Source: CBDCWT01 sp965223305
Lineage (GTDB): Bacteria; Planctomycetota; Planctomycetia; Pirellulales; Pirellulaceae
NCBI GenBank assembly: GCA_965223305.1
Contig: CBDCWT010000088.1
Location: 62,001-126,000 of the forward strand
DNA: 64,000 nt
Direction: 5' to 3'
Each line of letters opens with the position of its first letter. Position 1 is the first letter of the stretch. Made by a program: the position numbers and the translations under genes. This document shows positions 40,787 through 49,602 of this stretch, piece by piece. The notes beneath the pieces are model-generated. The model saw nothing but the letters and a program-made list of their open reading frames with translations, made no database searches and had not been told where the DNA came from.

Positions 40787-43700
40787 GTCCTGCGTTCCAC
40801 CACGCGCACGTAGATGGTCACCACGACGTCACCCAGCTGATGTTCGACGGGCTCAACTCCCGCCAAGGGTTCATCTAGGAGCTTTGTCGCCAACACCTCT
40901 GCCGCGATGTACTCTTTGTTCTCTCGAATGGCAAGTTGCACTTCGGGAGATGCACAAACGATGCCTACCTCGATGCGATCGGTGAACTCCAGCTGCAACT
41001 TCTTGCGCCGATCTTGAATGAAACGAACGAGGTCGCGGGCCATCCCTTCTCGCACAAGTACGTCGGTCAGATCTGTCGACAGGACAACGACGCAGGCGTC
41101 CCCTTGGGCAGCAGCCCAACCCGGTTTAGCCCGCAGGCGTACCTGGATATCTTCGTTGTCTAGCGAAATGGTCTCTCCTTCAACTTCCAGCGATACGGGT
41201 CCAGCTGACAGCTGTGTCAACAACTGACTACCGTCGGTAACAGCCAACGCCTTCTTGACCGCCGGCAGCCGCTTGCCGAGGCGCGGCCCTAGTCGCTTGA
41301 AGTTGGGCGACACTTCATAGGTGATAAACTTCTCGGCATCCTCGGTGTACTCGATCTGTTTGACGTTCAGTTCACCACGGAGTAGTTCGTCGTGGGCTTC
41401 GAGCCACTCTTGGTGGACAGCGTCCGCCAAGATAACTTCGACCTTTGCCAGCGGTTGCCGGACTTTGATTTTCGAGTCCATGCGAGCGCTCAACCCCAGC
41501 GAAGCGATTGCCCGCAATAGCCGCATCCGTGCCGACAGCAGTTCATCCACGAGATCCGGATCCGCTGAGGGGTAGTCGCAAAGATGGACACTTTCTGTGG
41601 CGCGGTCTCCGAACACGCCGGCCATATTCCGCCACATAGTCTCGGCGACAAAGGGGACGAAAGGCGCGATCAGCTTGCTGATCGCGACCAAGCATTCCAA
41701 CATCGTCCAGTAGGCATCGACTTTGGTGGGAGACGTCTTGTCACTGCTCCAAAACCGCTTGCGGCTCCTGCGAACGTACCAGTTGCTCAAACCGTCCACA
41801 AAATCGTTGAGTTGCTGGCAGGCGGCGTAGTTGTCGTAGCGATCCATGCTTTCCACGACCGCCCCGATAGTTTGCTGGAGTTCGCTCAGAATCCAGCGAT
41901 CGAGCTCCGCTCGCTCCCGCGCGCTGCGATAGCCGGCCGCCCCAGCGAGCTCGGCTGACGTCAGTTGACCAACCTGGCCCTCCAGCACGCTGCCAGGATC
42001 GAAACCATCGGCGTTCGCATAGTTGACAAAGAAGCCGTAGACATTCCACAGCCGCAGCAGGAACTCCGGAATGCTCTCCCGGATCGCAGACTCGCTGTAA
42101 CGAATCGATGTCCAGGGCGGTTGGTTGGCAAACAGGTACCAGCGCAGCGCGTCGGCACCATACCGTTCGAAGATCTCCTGCGGTTCGCGGTAGTTCCGCT
42201 TTTGCTTGGACATCTTGGTGCCGTCTTCACCCAGCATCAGTCCCAACACGACGCAGTTGGCGAACGGATGCGGGTAGTCATACGACGTCGCATCGCCCTC
42301 TTGCTCATCGCCAAAGACAAGCGTGCTGATCGCCAACAAGCTGTAGAACCAACCGCGGGTCTGGTCGAGCGCCTCGCTAATGAAGTCGGCGGGAAACTGT
42401 GCCGTGAAGTCCGAATGACCTTGATGCGGGTATCCCCATTGCGCGAACGGCATTGCACCGGAGTCATACCAACAGTCAATCACCTCGGAAACTCGTTGCA
42501 TCCGCCCGGCTGCGTCGAACGGCGAGTCGTAAGTGACCGCATCGATATACGGTTTGTGAACTCTTAGATCGTCGGGTAACTCAGGATTCGCCTGCTTGGC
42601 GGCCAGCCAGACATCAACGCCTTGGATACCGTCTTTCTGTAAGAGCTCGTCGTAGCTCGCGATCGCCTCCTGCCGACCGGTCTTGCTACAAACCCAGATC
42701 GGCAACGGGGTACCCCAGAACCTCTCGCGCGAAAGCGCCCAGTCGACATTCGATTCCAAGAAGTTGCCGAACCTCCCCTCACGAATGTGGTCCGGTAGCC
42801 AGTTGATTCGGCGGTTATTCTCCAGCATGCGGTCCTTGAATTGAGTCGTGCGGACGAACCAGCTCCGCCGCGGGTACTGGATCAGAGGATCCTCCTCCGC
42901 CCGCCAACAAAACGGGTAGTCGTGCAGGTACTGCTCGCGGTGAAAAAGGAGACCTCGCTCCTTCAGTTCCCTGCAGATGTCCTTGTCGGCGTCCTTCACC
43001 CAGCGCCCGGCATACTCGGCTGCGGCAGTGGTGAATTTACCGTCCGGCCCTACTGCGCAAATCAGCTGCGGGCCTTCGCCATCCACAAACCGCTGCTGAT
43101 CAGCCACCAGTACTTCGTAGTCAACCTCGCCGAAAGCGGGGGCCTGGTGGACGACTCCGCTGCCACTGTCAATGGTGACGAACTCAGCCGGTAAGACCCG
43201 CCAGCCGATCGTAGCTTGCCCGCCCGCTCGGAGACGGCCAGTTTGATCGCCCAATTGCCCGTAGTAGTAGTCGAAGGGTGGTCGGTAGCGGATGCCGACG
43301 AGTTCGGCGCCTAGGCAAGTCGACTCGACGGTCAGCTCCCGTTTCACCTTGCCGGCAATCGTCTCCACCAACTCTGCAGCTAGGATCAGCCGCGAACCCG
43401 TCTGCTCGTCCACAACCCGCGCGTACTCGAGCTCCGGGTGCACCGCAGCAAATTGATTGCTGATCAGGGTCCAGGGTGTTGTCGTCCAGACCAGCAGCGC
43501 GGTGCCGGGTTCATCGACGAGCGGAAACCGGACATAGACACTCGGGTCAGCGACCTCACGGTAGCCCTGGCCAACCTCTCCGCTGCTCAGCGCCGTTCCA
43601 CCTTGAGCCCACCACCAAACGATCTTGTGACCCTGGTAGAGCAAGCCACGATCGAAGAGCTGCTTTAAAGACCACCAGACGCTTTCCACGTAGCTTTCGT

Positions 43701-44157
43701 GATACGTCACGTAGGCTTCATCGAGGTGGATCCAGAAACCAAGTCGTTCGGTCAGCCGCTCCCATTCCTGCATGTAACGCCAAACACTGTGCTGACACTT
43801 GTGAATGAACGGCTCGATCCCGTACGCTTCGATCTCCTCCTTCGAATGGATTCCAAGCTCTTTGCAAACTTCTACCTCGACCGGCAAACCGTGGGTGTCC
43901 CAGCCGCCCTTGCGTTCGCACAGATAGCCCTGCATCGTCCGATATCGTGGGAACAGGTCCTTAATTGCTCGGGTCAGGCAGTGGCCAGGATGCGGCAGCC
44001 CGTTGGCTGTCGGTGGACCTTCGTAGAACACAAACCGAGGACAATCGGACCGCAGGGCCAGCGACTTCTCGTAAATCCTTGAAGACTTCCAAAAGGCCAG
44101 GATGTCTAGCTCAAGTTCCGGAAACCGGGCGTCGTTCGAAATAGGTGTAAACATCAA
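40783..44157 (-). CDS. ileS: Isoleucyl-tRNA synthetase
   Basis: An 1124-residue class I aminoacyl-tRNA synthetase. The ATP-binding HIGH motif is HPGH in PPTANGLPHPGHCLTRAI (near residue 58), and the KMSKS loop is KMSKQ in GEDGTKMSKQKRNYREP (near 650). GWDTHGLPVEVEVCKELGIH and the long editing domain (about 190-450; VWTTTPWTLISNQFAAVHPE with the threonine-rich TTTPWT) are intact. The great length and layout suggest the eukaryote-like IleRS group rather than the E. coli type; this is inference. The gene is intact over 3.4 kb. Confidence 0.95.
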   Translation of the reverse strand: MMFTPISNDARFPELELDILAFWKSSRIYEKSLALRSDCPRFVFYEGPPTANGLPHPGHCLTRAIKDLFPRYRTMQGYLCERKGGWDTHGLPVEVEVCKELGIHSKEEIEAYGIEPFIHKCQHSVWRYMQEWERLTERLGFWIHLDEAYVTYHESYVESVWWSLKQLFDRGLLYQGHKIVWWWAQGGTALSSGEVGQGYREVADPSVYVRFPLVDEPGTALLVWTTTPWTLISNQFAAVHPELEYARVVDEQTGSRLILAAELVETIAGKVKRELTVESTCLGAELVGIRYRPPFDYYYGQLGDQTGRLRAGGQATIGWRVLPAEFVTIDSGSGVVHQAPAFGEVDYEVLVADQQRFVDGEGPQLICAVGPDGKFTTAAAEYAGRWVKDADKDICRELKERGLLFHREQYLHDYPFCWRAEEDPLIQYPRRSWFVRTTQFKDRMLENNRRINWLPDHIREGRFGNFLESNVDWALSRERFWGTPLPIWVCSKTGRQEAIASYDELLQKDGIQGVDVWLAAKQANPELPDDLRVHKPYIDAVTYDSPFDAAGRMQRVSEVIDCWYDSGAMPFAQWGYPHQGHSDFTAQFPADFISEALDQTRGWFYSLLAISTLVFGDEQEGDATSYDYPHPFANCVVLGLMLGEDGTKMSKQKRNYREPQEIFERYGADALRWYLFANQPPWTSIRYSESAIRESIPEFLLRLWNVYGFFVNYANADGFDPGSVLEGQVGQLTSAELAGAAGYRSARERAELDRWILSELQQTIGAVVESMDRYDNYAACQQLNDFVDGLSNWYVRRSRKRFWSSDKTSPTKVDAYWTMLECLVAISKLIAPFVPFVAETMWRNMAGVFGDRATESVHLCDYPSADPDLVDELLSARMRLLRAIASLGLSARMDSKIKVRQPLAKVEVILADAVHQEWLEAHDELLRGELNVKQIEYTEDAEKFITYEVSPNFKRLGPRLGKRLPAVKKALAVTDGSQLLTQLSAGPVSLEVEGETISLDNEDIQVRLRAKPGWAAAQGDACVVVLSTDLTDVLVREGMARDLVRFIQDRRKKLQLEFTDRIEVGIVCASPEVQLAIRENKEYIAAEVLATKLLDEPLAGVEPVEHQLGDVVVTIYVRVVERRT

Positions 44158-44163
44158 TGCCGG

Positions 44164-44439
44164 CTACTCTTCTTCCTCATCGTCTTCGCCCTCCTCATCA
44201 TCGTCTTCAAAGTCGTCGTCGACATCATCATCGTCGTCCAGTCCCGTTGTTTGAAACTCCGGCCCTAAGACGCTGTCGTCGGCTTCGATCTCGTACTCGT
44301 CTTCGAGCTCTTCCTCAAAGTCGTCGTCAAAATCGTCATCGAAGTCGTCTTCATCAAAATCGTCTTCCCGTTCGTCAAAGTCGGATAACTCAGCAACCGC
44401 CGATTTGCAGGGGGCGGAGTCCCAGGATGGGGTGTCCAT
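44164..44439 (-). CDS. Polyacidic low-complexity protein
   Basis: A 91-residue protein, more than half Asp and Glu, built of runs such as EDDFDEDDFDDDFDDDFEEE and ending GEDDEEEE. The DNA is a GA(T/C)-rich purine tract on the coding strand. It ends six bases before the ileS start, so it is cotranscribed with ileS and purN. Similar acidic proteins accompany ileS in other planctomycetes. The function is unknown: metal or basic-protein binding is possible. No signal peptide. Confidence 0.7.
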   Translation of the reverse strand: MDTPSWDSAPCKSAVAELSDFDEREDDFDEDDFDDDFDDDFEEELEDEYEIEADDSVLGPEFQTTGLDDDDDVDDDFEDDDEEGEDDEEEE

Positions 44440-44801
44440 CTGATCTGATCCTTACTCGTTCATCATCCAAGTGACAACTGGCATCTGCTCAATGTCTCGA
44501 ACCAACTGATTCGGGAAACGGCTTGGGAGAGAGTTTGCGAATCCGGGTCGAAACCGATCGATCCTACGTAGTCGAGGCACTCATTTTTGTCAAGCGACCG
44601 ATGCCGCCGACCGAGCCCGCCGCGGCCCTCGTGGACGTCCTGCGATCCCTGCATCCGGCACAGCTAACGGGCGTCTGAACAAAACCGCACAAAAGAACCA
44701 TCTTTACTAATATTTGGCGATCTCGCCGTGGTCCGGCGTGATAGGGTTTACCAGCGAGACAAGGCGGTCTCCCCAATTTGGCTTTCTCACCCCCGTGAAA
44801 A

Positions 44802-44841
44802 GGGCAGGCGCGGTCGCGGGATCCGCCTGCCCATTTCTATT
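44802..44841 (+). terminator. Orphan Rho-independent terminator
   Basis: GGGCAGGCG (44802-44810) pairs perfectly with CGCCTGCCC (44824-44832) around a 13-base loop and is followed by ATTTCTATT. On the opposite strand it is preceded by GAAATGG and followed by TTTTCACGG, so it might act on both strands, including readthrough on the minus strand. Confidence 0.6.
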
Positions 44842-44938
44842 GCTGGAGACAGGACGACCGGCGCAGGTTCGGTTCAGCGGAGAGAGGCTGGTTGCAGCGC
44901 CGAGGCTCTTGTAAGGCGCGAAGCGGCGGGGGCTCCTG

Positions 44939-45124
44939 ACTTCGTCTTTCTTCGCTCTCCCCTTGGAGGTCGTGCAGCTTTTAAGTTAGTGCGTGATCTC
45001 GTGTTTCGTCACTCTCCCTTCGGGGAGAGTCGGCCCGAAGGGCCGGAGAGGGGGAACCGTGGGCTAACGCCCAACGGCTGATTTGCGGCGTAGCCGAACT
45101 CGCCCAGAGTTTGGCGGACTGCCA
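44939..45124 (-). repeat. Dispersed repeat family 3, copy 3 (inverted)
   Basis: In inverse orientation to the copy at 10860: GTGCAGCTTTTAAGTTAGTG, CACTCTCCCTTCGGGGAGAG, GGCCCGAAGGGCCGGAGAGG, CCGTGGGCTAACGCCCAACG and GAACTCGCCCAGAGTTTGGC follow one another. The repeat ends at the stop of the glycosyltransferase gene. Confidence 0.8.
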
Positions 45125-45132
45125 GTTCGCTG

Positions 45133-46662
45133 TCACCCGGGTGGGAGATACGGCGACTTGCCGTGGGTGGCGTTGGGCGCGGTGGACGGTGGGGTTGCCA
45201 AGTTGCCGGCACGACCGGGTCCGTCAACACGCCACTGCGTGGGCACGCCCGCGGCACTCTGCTCCTGGGCTGCCTGCTGCAGTTTGACCACCTCGGCATT
45301 GTTCGGCTCCGCGGATCGCCACTGTTCAATGACCTGCAGCGCCTGCTGGTGCTCGCCAGATGAGAGCAGCGAGATCGCATACCAGCGGAGACAGATCGGA
45401 TCTCGGCAGCCCGCCGAGTAGGCTGTTTTGAGATAGGCGTTGGCGGCGATCCAGTTCTTGCTCACCGCAAGGCAGGCCCCGCGAATCGCGCTCCGCAGCG
45501 CCTCGCGATGCGGCGTTTCCTCGGGCAACAGCTTGGCTTGAGCGAGTGCCTCGTCACGCTGACCCTGTTTCACTAGCAACTCGATGAGGTGCCGGCGAAC
45601 GCGAACAGACGGGGAATCCGCTTCCAACGCTGCGCTGAGAATCTCCTGGGCCGCGGCGGTATTCCCTTGAATTTGCCAGGTGATGCTGGCACAGATCGCC
45701 GCAATGTCTCTCACTTCGGCAACGTGCCACACCGTGGGAGTGACCTGCCCAAAACGGAACGCGTTCTCGTAGCATTGCCCAGCAACGTCAGTCCTGCCAA
45801 CGGCCTGCAGATAGCCGCCCATAGCACAGAGCAACTGGGAATCCAAAGGAAACAGCTCGTTGGCCTCGACTGCCACGTCCAGCTGCTCTTGCCGTTGAGT
45901 GTCACTGTCGAGCGAAGTGAGTAACCCGTAGTAGGCCTCCAAACGGTCGATGGACGTCGCCTGCGATGCCGCGATCGCGTGGCGGAAGAACTGGGCGGCT
46001 TTCTGGTCCTCTTGCAGCGTCTGGAGAGCATCGCCCATGCAGTTCAAGAGCACTGGCAGCTGACCTCGTTCTTTAATCGCCTGTTCCGCCAGCAGAAGAT
46101 TGCGACGGGCTTTCGCCGCCTTTCTCTTCAGGTCGTGCTCGCGCATCCCGCGGTGCAGCCGGTAGGGCAACCCATCGACGGTCAGTCCTGCTGCTTCCAG
46201 GGAGGCATCCAGGGTCTCTCGAACACGCCCCTCGAACCGCAGAGACGGATTGTTGGGAACTAGGCGAACGCGTGCAATTTGCTCCGCCGCGGCCGACGAA
46301 GACATGGCCGGCACACGGATCAGCAGCGCGTAGGCCTTGTCCGTGTCAGCATCCGCGCTGACGAACTCGCGAAAACTCTGCACCTCCGCCGGATCGAGTG
46401 TCTCACCCGCGTCAAGCCAAAGGATCCAGCGGCCGCGTAGATGCATTAGACAAGCATTGCGAGCTGCGGAAAAGTCGTCGCACCATGAGAACTCAAATAC
46501 CTCAGCACCCAACTGTCTCGCCTGGCTGCAGCTGTCGTCCTCCGAACCAGTGTCCAGGACGACCACCTGATCGGCAAAGCCCTGCACGGACCGAATCGTC
46601 TCTTGAAGTGCCTCCGTGTCGTCGCGTGCGATGATGGCGACGCTCGTCGTTTCCTGTGACAT
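45133..46662 (-). CDS. GT2-family glycosyltransferase with TPR-like C-terminus
   Basis: A 509-residue protein. The N-terminal GT-A domain (about 1-200) shows TSVAIIARDDTEALQETIRS, VVVLDTGSEDDSCSQARQLG (nucleotide-sugar Asp) and WILWLDAGETLDPAEV (the DxE-like metal motif), as in SunS/cell-wall GT2 enzymes. Residues 200-480 are helical TPR-like repeats (LLNCMGDALQTLQEDQKAAQ, ALAQAKLLPEETPHREALRS). The last 25 residues are Pro/Gly-rich and low in complexity. GGAGGG precedes the ATG. The acceptor is unknown; surface or protein glycosylation is likely. Confidence 0.85.
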   Translation of the reverse strand: MSQETTSVAIIARDDTEALQETIRSVQGFADQVVVLDTGSEDDSCSQARQLGAEVFEFSWCDDFSAARNACLMHLRGRWILWLDAGETLDPAEVQSFREFVSADADTDKAYALLIRVPAMSSSAAAEQIARVRLVPNNPSLRFEGRVRETLDASLEAAGLTVDGLPYRLHRGMREHDLKRKAAKARRNLLLAEQAIKERGQLPVLLNCMGDALQTLQEDQKAAQFFRHAIAASQATSIDRLEAYYGLLTSLDSDTQRQEQLDVAVEANELFPLDSQLLCAMGGYLQAVGRTDVAGQCYENAFRFGQVTPTVWHVAEVRDIAAICASITWQIQGNTAAAQEILSAALEADSPSVRVRRHLIELLVKQGQRDEALAQAKLLPEETPHREALRSAIRGACLAVSKNWIAANAYLKTAYSAGCRDPICLRWYAISLLSSGEHQQALQVIEQWRSAEPNNAEVVKLQQAAQEQSAAGVPTQWRVDGPGRAGNLATPPSTAPNATHGKSPYLPPG

Positions 46663-46878
46663 CTGCTGGGCCCTCCGTGGCGAGAACTTCTGACCCGGCG
46701 CGTCAGCGGAACAAGTCGGAGCTGTTGCGCGGGCTATTCTCTTGGTTTTGAGACAAAGCCTGGTGTGAGCGGCAGAAGTTTACTCGTTCACGGCTCACAC
46801 GAGTAGGGTAATTTCGTTCCCGTAAGGCCCATCAAGTGACACGGCGGACAGCGGTAACCATCGCGCGGTTACCGCGTC

Positions 46879-48069
46879 TCAGGTCGTGTATTCTGAGTTG
46901 AACCGGACGTATTCCACCGTCAAGTCGCTCGTCCAGAAGCGGACGCTAGCACTGCCTTCGGCGAAGTTCAGTTCAATTTGGACATCGCGGTGATCGCGCA
47001 AGGAGCGCGAAACTGCGGCTGCATCAAACGGCACCGGCTCACCGCCGCGGTACAAAAGCGTGCCGTTGATCGACAAGGTCATTTGATCCGGATCGAATGG
47101 AACACCGGCATAGCCGGTGGCTGAAACGATGCGCCCCCAGTTTGGATCAGCTCCGGCAACCCCTGTCTTGACCAGCGGGCTGTTGGCCACCGTGCTGGCG
47201 ATCCGCCAGGCATCGTCGCGGCTCTTGCATCCCGTGACGTCAATCGTGATGCGATGAGTGGCCCCCTCCCCGTCTTCGGGTATCATCTTTGCAAGCGCAA
47301 TACAGAGATCATCGACCACTTCCTGCAGCGGTTCTAGTTGGTCACCGGCGAGCGGAGGACCGCCTGCCTGGCCGCTTGCCAACAACAACACTGTATCGCT
47401 CGTGCTCATGTGACCTTCGACACTGATGCAGTTAAAACTACGGTCAACTGCATGTTGTAACAACGACTGGGCCACTCGTGGTGTCAACGGTGCGTCGGTC
47501 AAGACGACCGCTAACATCGTTGCCATCTGGGGCCCGATCATGCCAGCCCCTTTGGCCATGCCGCTGACCCGTACTCGCCGGCCAGCTAGATCAACTTCCC
47601 GGCTGACAATCTTGGCAAATTGATCCGTCGTCATCATGCCATGGGCCGCAGCAATCAAGGCCGCTTCATCGCCCCGCAGCTCACCAGCGGCCAAGCGAAT
47701 ACCCTCCGCGATCTGCTGCATGGGCAAGGTCTCGCCAATGATGCCTGTCGACATCACCAGCACCTGTGCGGGGTCCGAGTCACAAGTGTTGGCTGCCAAC
47801 TCCGCCATGGCAAGCGCGTCTTCGCGGCCCTGCTTACCGGTGCACGCGTTGGCGTTTCCCGAGTTGATGACAACCGCCCGAATGCGATCGCTAGGAGTCT
47901 TCGAACGGTTCTGAGCAACTGCCGCAGCATGCACTACATTCTGAGTGTAAACGCCGGCCGCGACGGACGGCGCGTCGGCAACAATCAGGCTCAGATCCTT
48001 CTTCCCAGAATCCTTGATTCCGCACGAGACTCCGGCTAGCAGAAATCCTTGGGGCACATAGTGAACCAT
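46879..48069 (-). CDS. argJ: Bifunctional ornithine acetyltransferase / N-acetylglutamate synthase (ArgJ)
   Basis: About 396 residues. It transfers acetyl from N-acetylornithine to glutamate and can also use acetyl-CoA, in arginine synthesis. It begins MVHYVPQGFLLAGVSCGIKD. The autocleavage site is in AKGAGMIGPQMATMLAVVLT, where the Thr of MATML becomes the N-terminal nucleophile of the beta chain (near residue 189). VINSGNANACTG is the oxyanion and substrate region. I start at ATG 48069 rather than 12 codons upstream because that avoids overlap with argC, four bases away. Confidence 0.93.
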   Translation of the reverse strand: MVHYVPQGFLLAGVSCGIKDSGKKDLSLIVADAPSVAAGVYTQNVVHAAAVAQNRSKTPSDRIRAVVINSGNANACTGKQGREDALAMAELAANTCDSDPAQVLVMSTGIIGETLPMQQIAEGIRLAAGELRGDEAALIAAAHGMMTTDQFAKIVSREVDLAGRRVRVSGMAKGAGMIGPQMATMLAVVLTDAPLTPRVAQSLLQHAVDRSFNCISVEGHMSTSDTVLLLASGQAGGPPLAGDQLEPLQEVVDDLCIALAKMIPEDGEGATHRITIDVTGCKSRDDAWRIASTVANSPLVKTGVAGADPNWGRIVSATGYAGVPFDPDQMTLSINGTLLYRGGEPVPFDAAAVSRSLRDHRDVQIELNFAEGSASVRFWTSDLTVEYVRFNSEYTT

Positions 48070-48073
48070 TGGA

Positions 48074-49096
48074 CTAGAACAACCCCGCCGTCTCTTCGAA
48101 GCCAAACATCAGATTGAAATTCTGAACTGCCAGGCCGGAAGCGCCTTTGACCAGGTTGTCTGTGCATACGAGGACGACAATCCTGCCTTTGGTTTTGCGG
48201 ATTGTCAGATCACAGAAGTTCGTTCCGGCTACGTCCTTGGTTGCAGGCAGGTGCTCGACAACCCGAACGAAAGGGCTATCGGCATAGAACTCTCGGTACA
48301 AGTCCAGCAGGGCCGCCTCGTCCTGCTCGCCTTCCGACTCGCCAGCCAGCGGTCGCGTGTAGATCGTGCAGAGGATGCCCCGATCCATCGGGACTAGGTG
48401 CGGTGTGAACACCACTTCCACAGCTTGGCCGCTATGGAGGCTCAGTATCTGTTCGATTTCGGGTGTGTGGCGATGCCTGCCGACTCCATAGGCAGCCAGA
48501 CTCTCATTACATTCGGGGAACAGGGTCAGTAGCTTGGGCGTGCGGCCGGCTCCGGAGACGCCGCCCTTGGCATCGATAATGATCTCGCGAGGATCGATAA
48601 GCCGCTTTGCCAGGAGCGGCGCCAGCCCCAGAATCGACGTGCTAGAGTAGCAACCAGGATTGGCGATAAGGTCAGCTCCCTCAATTCGGTCACGAAAGAT
48701 CTCTGGTAGTCCGTAAACGACTTCACCCAGCCTCTGCGGATCCGGGTGCCGGTTCCCGTACCACTCCTCGTACGTTGCGGCATCGCGCAGGCGATAGTCA
48801 GCGCTGAAGTCGATCACGCGTACAGCTCCCAGCATCTTGACGACTATCGCCGCCGATGCAGCGTGCGGAAGACAACAGAAGACACAGTCCGTGTTCGCTG
48901 CGACGACTTCTGGTGCGACGTTCTCCAGGCAAAGATCCAGCCGGCCGGTTAGTTGCGGATGAATCGTCGACACATGAGGCCGCTCGTCCTGCCGGCTCGT
49001 CAGTTTCGTGATCTCAACTTCCGGATGGCGCAGCAAGATCTTGATCAATTCCAGCGCGGTATAACCTGTTGCTCCGAGAATGCCGACGCGAACCAT
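48074..49096 (-). CDS. argC: N-acetyl-gamma-glutamyl-phosphate reductase (ArgC)
   Basis: A 340-residue NADPH-dependent reductase of arginine synthesis, type 1. The Rossmann loop is GILGATGYTALELIKIL (residues 5-21), the catalytic Cys is in LIANPGCYSSTSILGLAP (near 148), and a conserved His is in HRHTPEIEQ (near 210). The AGGAATTC sequence before the ATG contains a usable ribosome-binding site. It forms an operon with argJ. Confidence 0.95.
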   Translation of the reverse strand: MVRVGILGATGYTALELIKILLRHPEVEITKLTSRQDERPHVSTIHPQLTGRLDLCLENVAPEVVAANTDCVFCCLPHAASAAIVVKMLGAVRVIDFSADYRLRDAATYEEWYGNRHPDPQRLGEVVYGLPEIFRDRIEGADLIANPGCYSSTSILGLAPLLAKRLIDPREIIIDAKGGVSGAGRTPKLLTLFPECNESLAAYGVGRHRHTPEIEQILSLHSGQAVEVVFTPHLVPMDRGILCTIYTRPLAGESEGEQDEAALLDLYREFYADSPFVRVVEHLPATKDVAGTNFCDLTIRKTKGRIVVLVCTDNLVKGASGLAVQNFNLMFGFEETAGLF

Positions 49097-49428
49097 GTTG
49101 AATTCCTGACAAGTCCTGTATTTACACGACGCTCACAGGCGCCCACGGTGGCTCTGAAGTTGCGCGTTTCGGCTCAGTCGAAACCCGAAGCGTAAGCGAG
49201 GGAACAACTTGCATTGGTACACCAACTCCCCCTCGCTTACGCTTCGGGTTACGAAAGACGCGACGACTTCCACCGTGCTGGCAGGCCTGCGAAAACTCGC
49301 CGCACCTCGGCTCGTCATCCTATCACGGATGGGCTAACCTGCCATAGACGCCGTGCGTCGAACGCAAGCGGCGGGAACCAATCTGGGGCCGCTTTCGTGG
49401 CTGTTTCGCTTGTTGCGACACGCTCTAG
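49097..49428. other. Spacer upstream of argC with a hairpin repeat
   Basis: No gene. It holds a family 2 hairpin (49181-49257) and then ordinary sequence up to the palindromic element at 49429. The argC promoter should lie between 49097 and about 49180, but no clear boxes were seen. Confidence 0.5.
49181..49257. repeat. Hairpin repeat family 2, best-preserved copy
   Basis: ACCCGAAGCGTAAGCGAGGG (49183-49202), centre TTGGTACACCAA, inverse arm CCCTCGCTTACGCTTCGGGT (49230-49249) and ACGAAAG. The arms match almost perfectly over 20 bp. GAAGTTGCGC at 49157-49166 is the outer arm seen in other copies. Confidence 0.85.
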
Positions 49429-49602
49429 CCCGGATTATTCATGAAGATCGTCGCGAGAGGTTGTAAGTACGTTCGTGGCAAGGAAGGCGAGCAATTCTTC
49501 CGCAGGCGTATTGAAGCAATACGTCGAGGGAGAATTGTGAAGCATGACGAAGCCACGGATGGACTTACGACCTCGCAGCAGATCGCTCATGAATAATTCG
49601 GG
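49429..49602 (-). mobile_element. Palindromic MITE-like repeat, copy 2 (174 bp)
   Basis: In inverse orientation to copy 1: it begins CCCGGATTATTCATGA and ends TCATGAATAATTCGGG. It is bounded by a perfect duplication, CTAG at 49425-49428 and CTAG at 49603-49606. The right CTAG contains the TAG stop of the Nudix gene (minus strand). Confidence 0.88.

Larger units (their letters stand above)
44440..45132. other. Spacer with orphan terminator and family 3 repeat
   Basis: Nearly 700 bases without a supported gene. 44802-44841 is a terminator-like hairpin with no gene upstream of it on the plus strand, and 44939-45124 is a dispersed repeat. The stretch 44700-44800 could be a small RNA ending at the terminator, but it matched no RNA family I know. 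Confidence 0.5.

Noticed and set aside
44164..44439. GA-rich tract as a tandem repeat or microsatellite only
   Set aside because: The tract keeps an open frame with start and stop, varies in codon use (GAC, GAT, GAA, GAG) and is spaced like an operon gene before ileS, so a protein is more likely.
44700..44841. SRP RNA or tmRNA candidate
   Set aside because: A GTTTACCAG string recalls SRP RNA, but the conserved GGAAG...AGCA apical motif is missing, and no tmRNA features are seen.
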